A stretch of 64,000 nt of DNA from Hypomyces perniciosus (taxonomy: Eukaryota; Ascomycota; Sordariomycetes; Hypocreales; Hypocreaceae). Positions 47,258-59,325 of the stretch are shown one piece after another. Location: positions 4,154,001 to 4,218,000 of the forward strand of contig SPDT01000007.1 in NCBI GenBank assembly GCA_008477525.1, read 5' to 3'. A model generated the notes under the pieces. The model was not told where the DNA came from, searched no databases, and saw nothing but the letters and a program-made list of their open reading frames with translations. Made by a program: the position numbers and the translations under genes. Positions within the stretch are counted from its first letter, which is position 1. Each line of letters starts with the position of its first letter.

Positions 47258-50200
47258 GCGTCTTGGACCCGACAGTTTGGTCCCTTGAGACGCTAGTAAT
47301 ATTAGTGGGACATGGCGCAGCTGCATGTGACAGGGGATTGTCAGACGTCTGGGGTCTGGAGATATGATTCGAAGCTGAAGAAAGGCCGGACTTGCCTTTC
47401 AGGACATAGCTCAAAGTTCTGGCGAACAGGAGGAGGCCATAGAGGCAGATTAAGCAAAATTGGGACCCGAGTCGACGTTAGCAGTATATCTTTCACTGGC
47501 GGGCGATGGCCTGCAGGTATTCCCAGCTGGCTCGTACCAGGAGGCTGCTTTTGAGGCCACGAAAGACTGTCTCAGACCATCACCAACAGGCCTTGCAGGG
47601 TTGGGCCGTGGAACCTGCCACAACATCCTGCCTGCCTACTCGTACTCAGGTGTACAAGGTGGTGCGCATGAAAGGAGAGATAAGTCCGTTGTAGGGCCCG
47701 CTCAGGCTATGGACTGTGTAGGATTTGTCGTAGATTGGCTTCTTCTCCGCCTATTCGGCACCCTTAGGAACTGGGCATCAATGCACGATTCTGATTAGTT
47801 ATAAGCCCAGGCCGCCATGGAGCACAACGTGGTCACCAGGAAACCACATCATCGTCAGGACCAACATGCAGCGAATGGACCATGAGCAGAGGCTTTCTTA
47901 AACAGGCATGGGACTGTTGCGCGCACCTGTCGTCCCACCCAAGCTCGCTTCTATTGTTTGATCATGTCTTTGATGAATACGAGACGGGGCAGGGTGTGGA
48001 GTACGTACCCTTGTACTCCGTACTTCGTACACACGCCCCAATCTCTGCCAACTCGCCGTCGCAATGCAGACGATCCCGGTCTACCAATTGTCGATGAGAT
48101 TGCCGACCAAGGGCCGGGTCAGCGGGAAGACTAAGAGCCCAACGAGCACATCGGCAGTGCTACATAGGTAGGAGCAAGTCGACACGTTCTGGAAGTCTAA
48201 GAGAGGACGTGTCTCGCTTTTCGATGACCTGGCTTCCGGTAACAATGGCAATGAGGCACGGGAGACGTGGGTGTAAGGGCATGCTACTCCATTGTCAAAA
48301 CACGGCCGGGGATTCATGTTGGTGCCATCGGAGTGCAGCATGGGTGTCCGAGCATCGGTCGATGGCGTACGAGTACGGCGCAAGGCGTTGTTCTCGTCGC
48401 TTCTATTCGACTATGGCTAACCATAAGACATGCCATAAAACATGGCCGTGATTTGGGGATTCGTCGCTCCCTTTGGAATTGGCTGGTTTGCGAGTGGGGG
48501 TAGCAGTCGTGTAAAACCGTGACAAGGCCATGACATTGGTATGACGCCGCCTTGACCAGAGGCCTTCGCTTGTCCCGTGAAAATAAACACAATAAGAGCA
48601 AGGTAACGTCAGTGTGGAGATTCCGTTTTCTGCTGGAGCGAGCCGAATGCACCAGACCGAGAAGAGTTTTGTCCAGGGTATTGAGGAGACCAGACAAACA
48701 GCGCAAGGAACATCGACAACGGAGAGAGCAGGGGCTCCAATTGGTTGGCTTGTTCTGCGAGATGGTGTGTTGTTGGTCGGTTGGTTCCCAAGATGCATAT
48801 GGCCTGGCTTGTACGGAGTACTTCGTAGGAAGACACTAGTCTGGTTGGCCACCGATATGGAGCATGGGCTGTAGGTATTCTTCCCCTCCCTCGAGTGCAT
48901 GCCTATGTAGCAGTTACCAAAAGATCGAGGAAGCAGGGGAATCACAAACGCGGCGGCCTTTTGGAATAGTAGGTAGTAAGAGATGTAAGAGTCTTTGAGT
49001 CTTGTTTCACCACAGCTGTGGACGATTCGCGGATGACCGTCACATGGAACAGGGATCATGCGACAGACCCAAGGTCCAGGCTAGCGGTGAGCAAATTCCA
49101 AGGCCCTGTTAAAGGCCGCCGATGACGTCTCGGAGTAGAGATGGGCACGGAGTGCTTGAGACCGAAAGAAAGATATGCTGTTTCTTTGCCGTCCTGGTTA
49201 TGCTTACTGTCGGCCGCAGTCTTGCTCCCGGCGCTGTTAAGGCCACTGTGAGGTGGCCGTCGACTGAATAAGCATCACAAGACCAGGTAGTATTAGGCAC
49301 GAGCAATAATATGGTAAAACCATGTTGGCTCCAGGGTGTCGAAGCGATGCTGTGGGACGGTGGTGCGTTTTACCCACCACTCGTACGAGTGGGCTCAGTG
49401 CTTCGTAGTTGTACTCGTAGTAAGAATCATCTGTGGAAGTTGGAGCTACAGCAGTAATAGTACTGAGTACTACCTATGCAGCCACATCTTGGAATTCGTC
49501 TCGAAGCGGATAGATCGTGAAACATAAGTGTTGCATTACAGCAGGGAAGCTGCATGAGCGAAAATGGCCGAGATGCAGGGCTCAGGCAGTGTTTCGTTCA
49601 ACATGGCCACAACATCGAGGGGGAGAGAGAATGGGAGAAGGACAGATGTGGCCATGATGACTGGAACTGGAAGAGGGTAATACCGAGCAATTCGGTGCGG
49701 TACTACGGAGTATAGTACCTACCCGTACGGAGTACCTGTACCTAATAGTAGTACGGTAGTGGGTACCCACTGGGTATGTAGTACTTCGTACATCTCTTGT
49801 CATGAACTTCGACTCGTACTGAAATGATTCCGTAATCGGGCCCAAATTAACTTCAATACCTAGCTTCAACTGCTGTTTGTTTGTTGCCTCTTATCGTGGA
49901 ACACTTCGCAAGCGGCCACAGAAAGCAGGGCCGGGTCGGATTACTACTTGATTACTTGTATTGGTGGCTTGCAACGTCATCAGCCGTACCCGTCCTCTTT
50001 ACCGTCTCTTTCAGCCATCAAGATAAGAATAGAACCCATGGAAGAGATCTCGTTGCACGGTATCGGGACGGCTAGAAGATGCAGCGAAGCAGAGGCATTA
50101 TACGGCAAAGCCGAGTGCTTAGTACGCTTGCATAGTGAGGGAAGCTTATTGGCGCTACGAGTGGTGGATTCGATCCCATGCAAAAGTGCTTCTTCACCGT

Positions 50201-51109
50201 TACAAATGATGACCAGCAGACGAGGCAAATGTGGATCGACAACACACACGCATACCTACCTTAGTACATACACAGCCAGAACGGCAGCGTCGTGGCAGAG
50301 CGCAGGCCAAGAGTGGTGCACTGCACTGCACTGCTAATAAAAGCTGAGTTGTCGATAATCTCTGCAATTGGCGCCTTGTTGTACTTGGCCTGTCCCAAAG
50401 CCCTGGGTTTCGCGCATCCCTTCTGACACCGCGATTGCAATTATGGATACGACGCCACCGCTGATTTGCCACTGACCACCCGCATCTCCTACGTTAGATT
50501 AACTTGTTTGGCTGTTCTCGTGGTGGATGGGACAGAAGCTGAGATGTGGCCCGCCCCGGTCCATAGGGCTCACAACAAAACAACAACACAACAACCTCAA
50601 AATACGAGGCCATGATTCGTGCGTCCGTACAAGATGTGCACGGGGTTTTCCCATTTGGTGTCGGATTGGAGGAATAATTAGAATGTCTCTTGTGGGCACG
50701 GTGGTGCAAAGAAGCACATGCCAAGTCTGGTTGATGGATCGTCATTGTACATGTTGAAGCCTCCGCCAAGTTCCAAGCTTTGGCTGGTGACAGAAACACT
50801 GTTGGCACCCCCTGGTTCGTTGAGCAGCACACCAAAGCGCGGGCACTAAAGGCCAGCCGCCAGCGCTAGGTGACCGCTGTGGACGCTGAGCAAGGTCCTG
50901 TTTGGACTGGTGACTGGGCTGCTAAAAGAAGGGCATTAGTGGGACCGATGCGAAAGGTCTGAAGATGACTGACGAGCCGCTTATTACTAGGTACTCTGCA
51001 ATAGCGCAAGGAGACAAAGAGAGGCTGTGCAGGTTCCCATGCGGCCACACTATTTGTTTGTTAGTGAGCACGAACATGTTTAACGGGCTGTTGGTCTGCA
51101 AAGTACGAA

Positions 51110-51165
51110 GTACCCAGTACCCAGTACCCAGTACCCAGTACCCAGTACCCAGTATCCAGTATCCA
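51110..51165. repeat. Heptamer tandem repeat (GTACCCA)8
   Basis: Six perfect GTACCCA units are followed by two GTATCCA variants. The array is immediately preceded by a TACGAAGTA copy (51104-51112) that overlaps its first unit. Confidence 0.95.
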
Positions 51166-52410
51166 GTACCTGACAGCATGGGACTAGCATCCCTCTTGGG
51201 CTATTGGTCGTCATTGCTTTTCAGACAAGAATGTACCCTGCAACCGGCCTATGGGTACAAGCTACCTTAATTTCGGATCCGATGGTGTGGAGACTTAGGT
51301 ATCGAGTACCCGTCAGAGCAATCTCTCTACCTGGCTAGCCTGACGACGGAGAAAAGTAGCTAGCGGCCCGAGACAACCAGATGGACCCGGAGCGCAAAAG
51401 CAGGAAACTACGGACGCACCCGCGGCGCGCGACATTGCCTCTCTGGATTGAACCTGAATGTTCCATCTACTATTACTACTACTGCTGCTACTAATGCTAG
51501 TCCTACTACCACATACCACAAAGTACGGAAGACTCAGTGTGCTGCTAGGCCCGCTACGGAGTCGCTACGGCTGGTGCTAGTACGGCGTAGTAGCAGCTGG
51601 AGTGGCACTTGCACCTTCGCGCCACTGGCTCTGGCACCACAAAGTCGAAACCTTCTCCGGCTTCAACAGAACGGCCTGTCCGCCTTAGCCTTTCTTCTTA
51701 GTACGATATACGTCCGGCCTCCACCCTCGGGCGTCGCTGCTTAGCAGGTACTGCTTCCTCCTCCTTGTGTATCGATTGCTTCTGCAACAGCACTGCACAT
51801 ACAGAGGACAGAGTACAGAGTACAGACTACATTTCGCTCCTTTTTACGGCTCCCTGTGATCTGAGGGTTGGGCTCTACCAGCGTCATTCATTTTTTTTCC
51901 CTTTCCCCCACAAACCGGTCGGGCAGGCCAACGCAGCACACGCGCCTTGGCCGTGACGGCGACCTCAAAACTCAGACTCGGGCCTAAACCCAAACCCGGC
52001 CAAACCTCTCCTCTCCTCTGGTTGTCTCGACGACTTTGTGGGCAACCTACCTCACCTCTGGTCCGGAGTACCCACGGAGGGAGGTCACTCAGCCTGGGGC
52101 CCGCGCCAGTCCAGCAGTAGCAGAGCAGGCCCTCGTGGCACCAGACCAACAGCAACCAACAATTCGAAAAAAAAAGGCTTGACGCTCTACTGCTCCGTGC
52201 CCATCAATCTCTGTCAACCCTCACCTGTCCGTCTGGCCTCTCCAAACGACGATTCGGGCTGCTCCAGCTTCGCGCCGGTTTCAAGAGCCAATCACTCTAC
52301 CCTTTGAGGCGCCTTCATCTCACCCTTGAAGCTGGTCCTGCAAGCTGTGTTTCCAGGACCCTTTGAGACGTCCACCAATCATCTCCCACCTCCCATCTCC
52401 TGCTTCGCCT

Positions 52411-52445
52411 CACCTCACCTCACCTCACCTCACCTCACCTCACCT
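52411..52445. repeat. Pentamer tandem repeat (CACCT)7
   Basis: Seven CACCT units flanked on each side by a CGCCT variant, within a C/T-rich region upstream of the methyltransferase gene. Confidence 0.95.
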
Positions 52446-53763
52446 CGCCTGTACGGCTTGGACCTGTGTCGTGCTGCTCCTTGGACCTGCCCGCAATCGA
52501 GCCGCCCGCGACGTTGAACAGTAGATCCTTCTGGCATCATCCGACGTCTATTCCCCATAATTGTGTCTGCAAACCGGCAGCCGAGGGAGACCAGGACGAC
52601 AGAAGCTTCCTCAGTGTTGAGGGGCCAAAAAAATCCAACCCAACCACCACGACCAACACCAACGCAACACCAACAATAACAACAACAAACACACAAACAT
52701 CAATCAAAAAGGAAGAATTCTTCCAACTATCGCTTATTCTGCCCCACGGCATTTGCGTGGTGCTCTCCAGTGCAACCTACATCGTACCTGTGCCACCTGC
52801 TCGAGACCTTGGCCGCCACGTCCCTCATGTAAGTTGCTGTCTGTCTCTAATGCACGCATACATGCCTAGTTCCATCCACCAGCCTGTTTGTGTCTACTAC
52901 ACCTCACCAACTCAGGCGTATCTCTTGCCGGCTTATCTGTGAACGGATTCAATGCCCATCACTGAGCTGGCAATCTAGTGCCCTTCTTACCTTGCCCATG
53001 CCTTTCTCTCTTGTCGTCTTCTCGTCAACTTGCCTGACTGTCCTTGCCATCCCTCGTTTCTTCCCACATCACTCTCCCCACAGCCTTACGAGCTTCACTC
53101 GGTTCGCTTTACCTCTCAAGCAAGATGGTATTCAATATTCCATGTTCATTGTCACTGCTCTCTTGATGATGACGGAATGTCATGTCAGAACCTTAAACAC
53201 GAACTTTTGTTAGTATGGAAAGCGAATTTTTGGACATGAGGCAAGACTAGGGGTCTTTGCCGGGCAAGGCACTGTGCAACATATATACCTACCCACATTC
53301 CTTCCCAGCATTTATCACTACACTCCCTTTCCTTTCCTTCATATTCTTTCATTCCCATACTCGTCTTTCTTCTCTTGATCCATGACTTAGACCTCATATT
53401 CTACGAGTTGACGGTCTGTCTCGGTTGCACCCAACTCTGTCTTTACCCTTTTATCGTCCCTCTACCGTCCGAGTCTTTCCGTCTTCTCTTCCTGGCCCCT
53501 TTGCAGATCGCTTTCCTGTCGCGGTATTTCCCCCAGCCTATCAACTTAGATGCTTGGTTATATTCAAGTACTAATTAACAGCCTAGTACAGACGTGCTTC
53601 CATCAGCTAGTGTGCCTTGGCACTACTTGCATTCACGCAGTCGCTACAGGACTGCCTTGCTCATTACCACCTTGGTGGCATTCCCCCTAGGACTCCAGTA
53701 CTACCATCATCCTCCACAGCCTGCCAACATACCCATCCCCTCACTGCCCTTCTCCTGGTCGCC

Positions 53764-55079
53764 ATGTCTCGTCGAACCGGGTGTGTTCCACCCTCCCCAG
53801 CTATGTCTTCGGCTACTACTACTACAACCACAAGGCTGCGACTAACAGTTGGGGAACCGGTCAGTGAGCCGGTCGGTGAGCCGGCTAATAAACCTGAGGA
53901 GCGGATTCTTCAGGATGGGTTTTGGGAGCATGGCCGCTTTTATGGATCTTGGAAACCAAGGAAGTACCTCTTTCCCATTGACAAGGTTCGCCCATGTTTC
54001 GCTTTGTTCCGATTTTCCTACCTTCTAACATCCTTTGTCAGGAGGAACTTACTAGGTTGGACATCTTCCATAAATTCTTTCTCGTGGCTCGCGACGACAA
54101 GTTCTATACAGTTCCTATGAGGTCAGAACCACCTCCCAAGATTATGGATCTCGGGACAGGAACAGGCATCTGGGCAATCAACATTGCCGAAGAGTAAGCT
54201 CACACTTGACTGATGTTGTGGCAACCATCATACTCATGATAGTCAGTCACATCCGGGATGCCGAAATTATGGCCGTTGATCTCAACCAGATCCAGCCGGC
54301 TCTGTCAGTAAATCATCGCCACCAGTATGATAAAAATTACAACTTACCATCAATAGGATTCCGCCAAACGTAACGACAAAACAGTTTGATATCGAAGACC
54401 CTTCGTGGGAGCCACTCCTTCGGGATTGCTGTCTGATTAATATGCGATGCCTATTTGGTAGCATTCGAGACGACCTGTGGCCTGATATTTATCGCAGGAT
54501 TTTTGAGTATGTCCTATTCAGTATCCCTGGTTTTGACGGCATCTAATATGACCAGGCACCTCGCTCCGGGCGAAGGGTATATGCAACAACTCGAAGTAAA
54601 CTGGGTGCCACAGTGGGAGGGAGATGACGTTCCCACTCAATCTGCATTCACGGAATGGTCCCAGAAGTTTCTTCAAGCTATGAGTCAATTCCAGCGAAGC
54701 GTCAGGGTGTCGTCGCTGGAAACCAGGCGAATGGTGGAGGCGGCAGGCTTCACCGACTTCACAGAGACCACTGTCAGATGCTATGTAAGTCCTTGGTCTC
54801 AGGATCGTCGTGTGCGCGAGATTGCCCGTTGGTTCAATCTTGGCTTTAGCATGAGCCTCGAGGCTATGAGTATGATGCCGATGATCGAGAAGCTGGGCAT
54901 GACAAAAGAGGAAGTTGTGGAGCTATGCCAAAGAGTCAAGAGGGAGATTTGCATCATGCGGTATCACGCTTATTGCACTCTGTAAGTCACCTCCTCCACC
55001 GCCAAGCCATGGGCTCGACGCTGATGTTGGATACAGTTATGTATGGACCGCCAAGCGACCATCCAATCGGCCACAATAG
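53764..55079 (+). CDS. LaeA/UMTA-like SAM-dependent methyltransferase
   Basis: Six exons, 53764..53985, 54042..54193, 54247..54303, 54357..54506, 54556..54981 and 55037..55079, give 349 residues; the five introns are 49-56 nt and all phases agree. The N-terminus is Thr-rich. A conserved segment ([19 protein letters not shown]…[15 protein letters not shown]) precedes the SAM site [17 protein letters not shown] near residue 115. Then come [10 protein letters not shown] and [10 protein letters not shown], a [14 protein letters not shown] strand replacing the usual KPGG strand, and a C-terminal [17 protein letters not shown]. This order fits the fungal LaeA/TdiE-like class, often tied to secondary metabolism. 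The target is unknown. Another in-frame ATG at 53803 is an alternative start. The gene stands alone beside a gene-poor island, with no biosynthetic genes in view. Confidence 0.85.
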
Positions 55080-56852
55080 TGATGCCAGTACATCGCACGT
55101 CCTTTGTGCCTGCCAAGGACTTGGAGTTGCGTCATGAAGGCTAGGTTTTTGCTTCCTGCTTTGAATTCGCCGCACATGATAAACAAGCCACCGGCTTGAT
55201 TATATACATATTCGACAATACTGACATCCGCCTCGAACACTTCACCTTATAACTTGATTCCGTCTTACTCCGGCCACAAATGCCAACACTGTCGCTTCAT
55301 GGACGCTTTGCGTCACGCCACAGACCAACGGCCCTAGCTCTCTTCAAACGCCTCATAGAAATCTGCATGTCAATGGCTTGGCCTTAACGAGGTACCTCTC
55401 CTCCACAGAGAAAACAATTCAGAGCAAATGAATGAGGGTGGTCATGGTCCTCTCACTGAAGAAGTTGGATGAATGAACCAATATTTGATAGCCGAGCATG
55501 ATCTCTGCCTCCTGCAATCAGCCAGCATCATATCCCGACCTTGTGGATTATCACCGGAAGATATGAAGTACGCGGCAAGCTGTGTCGTTGCACGCTTTAT
55601 TCTCGGGCACTGGTTTTGGATGAGGAAGTCATCTCTGTTTCCATTCAACTTTTGAACGACTCGATTATTCTTTGCTTTGTTGTTTTCCAGGGGGGTTTCC
55701 ACAGGATTTACTGTCTTGCAAAAAATGCAAGTCCATTTACGTATTGACAGGAATACTCTTGGGGATGGTGTCGCTTACAAAACCCAATGTCCTAGGCGTA
55801 TCTCGAGCGAGACTGGCGAGATGTCAATGAACAAGGCAGCAGCATTGTTTATATATATCTCTGTCTCCTTGGTTTTCTTTTCTTTTCTTTCCCTTTCTTT
55901 TCTTTTTTCACGGCTTCTTACACTTGCTTCTTTTCACCTTGTTCTCAACTTTGTGTGTATGAAATGCGTTTCTTCGGGAGCGCCATGTGTTGGATGATGG
56001 CAGAGACGGCCTTTTATGTGTATGGATTAGATGGAGGGTAAGGGAATGGCGCTATGTGGAAGGGGGATGGCCTTGTAAGGCATCTGGCCTCTGGGAACCA
56101 CTGCCTGGGCAGGTTGACTCTGGGAAAAAATGTATTTGGATTTGCGTGGCCGAGACGGCACAATGCCGTTTTGCCTTTTTTTCTTTCTTTTATTATCACG
56201 GCCGGTACTTCGTAGAGTGTGTTAGCATTAGCATTCATTGACATTTTTTGTGTTTTCAACGTGTCACTACTTCGTACTTGTATTTTTAATGGGCAAAAAC
56301 CTTGTTAGAGTGGGTTTGGTGGCTCCTTGGGTTCAAGGGTTGGAAGCTTCAACAGCTCTTGTGAGACCATGACGTGTCAATGATTCAATCTCTTTGGGAG
56401 AGAGGAAAGGCGCGGGATTCCTTTAACCATCCAAAGATTCTCATATGCATTAGCCGCTCCTCACTGGCGAGAAGACGGGCTCGCTATACGAAGTAGTAGC
56501 ATGCGTATCTGATGTACATGATGTGATACAAAGAGAATTCGACTAATAACAAGGTGCTCATAGCAGATACACATGAAAGGGGGAATCCAGGCCCCCCAGC
56601 CTCACTCCAGAGGCCGAAGGCATCAGTAGCAGGGTTCCCTCTCTCTCATCATTAGTCACACCAGGCTCTCTGCCGGCCAGGTGGGACCAAGTCTAATTCT
56701 CTTCCTCCCCGTCTATCCCGTACATGTCGTGCTTTTATTCCCCCTTCCTCTCTAGGACTTTTTGGGCGCTCCAGCAGCATCAATCCTGCCTCTGCAATCG
56801 AGGGGCGAGGGTTTGAGGCTATATGCTTTTTTTTTTCGTTGTTCGATTCGAT
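55080..56852. other. Convergent 3' intergenic region
   Basis: 1.77 kb between the methyltransferase and atp20 3' ends. It contains CT-rich runs near 55870-55920 and TACTTCGTA copies at 56206-56214 and 56268-56276. No supported gene. Confidence 0.5.
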
Positions 56853-57587
56853 TTAGTGGTGCGAGGCAGTCTCGCCGTGGTAGCCGATCAGCTTGAATCG
56901 GCCAATCATCTCGCCAACGGTGAAGAAGCCAAGGCACTCGGCGAAAATGACACCGCCGACGGCGAGCTGTGCGGTGGTCAGGCTGCGGGCCTGCTGGAGC
57001 AAAGCCTGGGGGGATTTCAGGAGGGTGCCGTTTTGGAGGGACTTGAAGAGGGCCTGGTAGTAGTTCTGGAAGGTAGCAGCGGATCTACAGATGTCGCATG
57101 TCAGCTCAGCGTCCTGTGCGTTGTCGCGTTTTCAGGGGGGAAAAGGGCGTCGCTTACGGAGGGCTCATCTTCTGGGCGTGGAAGACAAGCTTGCTGGTCT
57201 CAAGACCAACCTTTGAGTAGTAGACAACCCAAGGGGTTTGCTCTTAATGCACACAGACACAACGTCAGCAAACCGCATGTCCATTCCCATAGACGTCTAG
57301 GAGAACAACATACTCTCGATGAGGCTGACCAGCCGTCCGGTGCGTCCACCAATCTTGCCCAGCGCACTGGACACTCCCCTGGCGGCACCAGCAATGGCCG
57401 GCCCAGCAGCGCTCGCGACGCGCGTCAGGCCCTGCGCGGCCTTTGCCTGATACTCCTTCGCCTTGCCGGCAGCGTCCTTGGCAGCCTCAGCGGCCTTGTT
57501 GGCAGCGGTGCTCTCGTAGCGGCGGAAGACGACCTGGCGCAGGGCCGGCGAGCGGAGCATAGGGCGCGCGAGCGATGAGGGGGACAT
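56853..57587 (-). CDS. atp20: Mitochondrial ATP synthase subunit g (Atp20)
   Basis: Exons 57587..57314, 57242..57158 and 57084..56853 give 196 residues; introns are 71 and 73 nt. The first acceptor is a TTAAG (57243), the only frame-keeping choice, giving LIEKQTPWVVYYSKVGLE. The N-terminus is a mitochondrial presequence (Arg/Ser/Ala-rich, ending near RRYEST) followed by an Ala/Lys-rich helix. The C-terminal part has the membrane helix TAQLAVGGVIFAECLGFFTVGEMIGRFKLIGYHG. That helix includes a GxxxG-like small-residue face and the EMIGR signature of subunit g, which stabilises F1Fo dimers at cristae edges together with subunit e. The ATG at 57587 is the first in-frame Met of the presequence. 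Confidence 0.93.
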
Positions 57588-58142
57588 GGCGGCGGGAAGT
57601 CGGATCAATCAGTGCAGTGGAATTCGTCGTCGTCGCTGTCGTTGTCGTCGTCGTCAAGGGATCGCAGGGCGGGATCGGCGGCGGGCAATTAATTGATGCG
57701 AGGGTTGACGGAATTGACCAAAAGGTTCGTTCGGAGTGAGGGAGAAAAAAAGCTCGGGAGATTTCGTGAGGTGGTTTCAAAGCAAGCCGAAAGGTGCGCA
57801 TGGAGTGGGGCTTAACCGATTTGGGGAGAATGCACATGTCTTTTTTCATTCGCTCACTTTCAACAAACAAACACTCTTCTTCAGTTAATACTACTACTCG
57901 TACTGCTATCACAACATTCATCTTACAAGTTGAAAAGGAAGAAGAAAACCCCCGGTGGTATCATTTCAGCAGATACACACAGCCCACAGCCCCTGACCTG
58001 ACCTGATCTATATTGTTTTTTCACAGTTTTGAACCACCTGAATCATTCATTCATTCATTCTCCATGTTACGCCTAACGCACACCCCCCCCCCATCTAATA
58101 GTCGTGTTCGTTCGTTCGTTCGTTCGTTCGTGTGCATACTCA
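57588..58142. other. Intergenic region, atp20 promoter and lad1 3' flank
   Basis: 555 bp with no gene. It contains a 10-base C run (58083-58092), a short CATT repeat (~58045-58060) and a GTTC tetramer array (58106-58130). Confidence 0.5.
58106..58130. repeat. Tetramer microsatellite (GTTC)6
   Basis: Six perfect GTTC units plus one G, located just 3' of the lad1 stop codon and possibly inside its 3' UTR. Confidence 0.95.
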
Positions 58143-59325
58143 TCAGTCCAGGTCCTGGATCATGACCTTGATGGCTCCGCTCTTGGGATTTGCCGACGTC
58201 TCAAAGGCCTCAATCGCATTTTCCAGCGTAAAGCGATGCGTGACAAACTTTGACAGGTCGATGACGCCGCTCTCGACCAGCCGGATGGCGCGAGGCCAGG
58301 TGTTGCTGTACCGATATTGAAGCTGAATGTCCACCTCTCGCACACTTGCGCGCATAAAGGGGATGTTGATTTCGTTCTTGCCCACGCCGATGATGAAGAC
58401 CTTTCCGCCAAACTTGCTGGCCCAAATGGCAGATGCGATGCTGCTCTCGACGCCGGTGCACTCCATGGTGACTGCGGGCTCGATGCCTCCAAAGGACTCG
58501 ACGATGGCCTTGCCGCACTCCTCGGGAGACTGGCCAATCTCCACCTTGTGCGTGATGGCTCGAGGGCACACTTCCTTTGCGAACGCCAGACGGCTCTCTG
58601 AGATGTCAGTGATGACCAGCGGACAGGCTCCAGCAGCCGCGCAGCAGAGCATCGTGATGAGGCCAATGGGGCCTGCACCGCACACCAGGACGGGATCACC
58701 AAGCTGCATCTTCGCCCTCTGCATGCCCGCCAGAGCCACGCTCAGGGGCTCCAACATGGCGCCGTTCTCGTAGGACATGTTGCCAATCTTGTGGCACCAC
58801 ACAGCCGGGTGGTTAACGTATCGTCGCAGCAGCCCCGGCACCGGCGGCGTGGACAGGAACTCGACTTTCTCACAGCCATTGTACCGACCGGTCAGGCAGG
58901 GCTCACAGGCGTTGCAGATGATGTTGGGCTCAATGGCAACGCGGTCGCCAACCTTGAAGCTTGTGACCGAAGAGTGGACGGCAATGATTTCTCCGGCAGA
59001 TTCGTGGCCAAGAATGTGGTCATCCTCAACGATCATGGGCCCAATACATCCGGCGTGCCAGAAGTGGACGTCAGATCTGAAGCTCCGTTAGCATACTAAT
59101 ACTTTCTTTACAGAAACGGGTATCGATGACGTACCCACAGATGCCGGTGCTCCGGACGGCAATGGTCACTTCGCCGGGCTTCAGTTCGGCCCCTGACTTA
59201 ACATCCTCGGCGCTGGGCTCTGCCTCGCTTAGCCAAAGATCATGGTTGGGATTCGTGAAGACGCCGATATTGGGCTTGAGGGCCGCACCCTTCACGGTGG
59301 GGGTTTCTAGTGCTGAGGGGCTCAT
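58143..59325 (-). CDS. lad1: L-arabinitol 4-dehydrogenase (NAD+, zinc-dependent MDR family)
   Basis: Exons 59325..59135 and 59076..58143 (58 nt intron, phase 2) give 374 residues. The splice joins STGICG to [14 protein letters not shown], rebuilding the catalytic-zinc loop (Cys63). Other features: GHESAGE with His/Glu zinc ligands near 88, four structural-zinc cysteines in [19 protein letters not shown], a Rossmann GAGPIGL and the NAD-preferring VITDISESR. The C-terminal block [19 protein letters not shown] matches fungal LAD1 and distinguishes it from xylitol and sorbitol dehydrogenases as far as I recall. LAD1 oxidises L-arabinitol to L-xylulose in the fungal L-arabinose pathway. A GTGGGG element upstream could be a Cre1 site. 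The reading closely resembles Trichoderma LAD1. Confidence 0.94.

Larger units (their letters stand above)
45584..53763. other. Gene-poor island II
   Basis: 8.2 kb with no convincing intact gene. It holds one membrane-protein-like relict (45825-46331), a 17-base C run (47241-47257), a heptamer tandem repeat (51110-51165), a pentamer repeat (52411-52445) and TACTYCGTA copies at 48014, 48021, 48812, 48819, 49704, 49726, 49782 and 51104. From ~52.0 kb to 53.7 kb the sequence turns C/T-rich and then CA/AAC-rich, resembling a long transcribed 5' leader for the methyltransferase gene that follows. Confidence 0.55.

Noticed and set aside
48403..49059. 218-codon ATG-started frame on the minus strand
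   Set aside because: No recognisable domain, a motif copy is translated within it, and overlapping frames exist on both strands.
50100..50200. TTCGATCC string suggesting a tRNA T arm
   Set aside because: No acceptor, D or anticodon stems can be paired around it.
52466..52942. 158-codon Thr/Asn-rich frame on the plus strand
   Set aside because: It begins at GTG, is low complexity and reads as translated CA-rich leader sequence.
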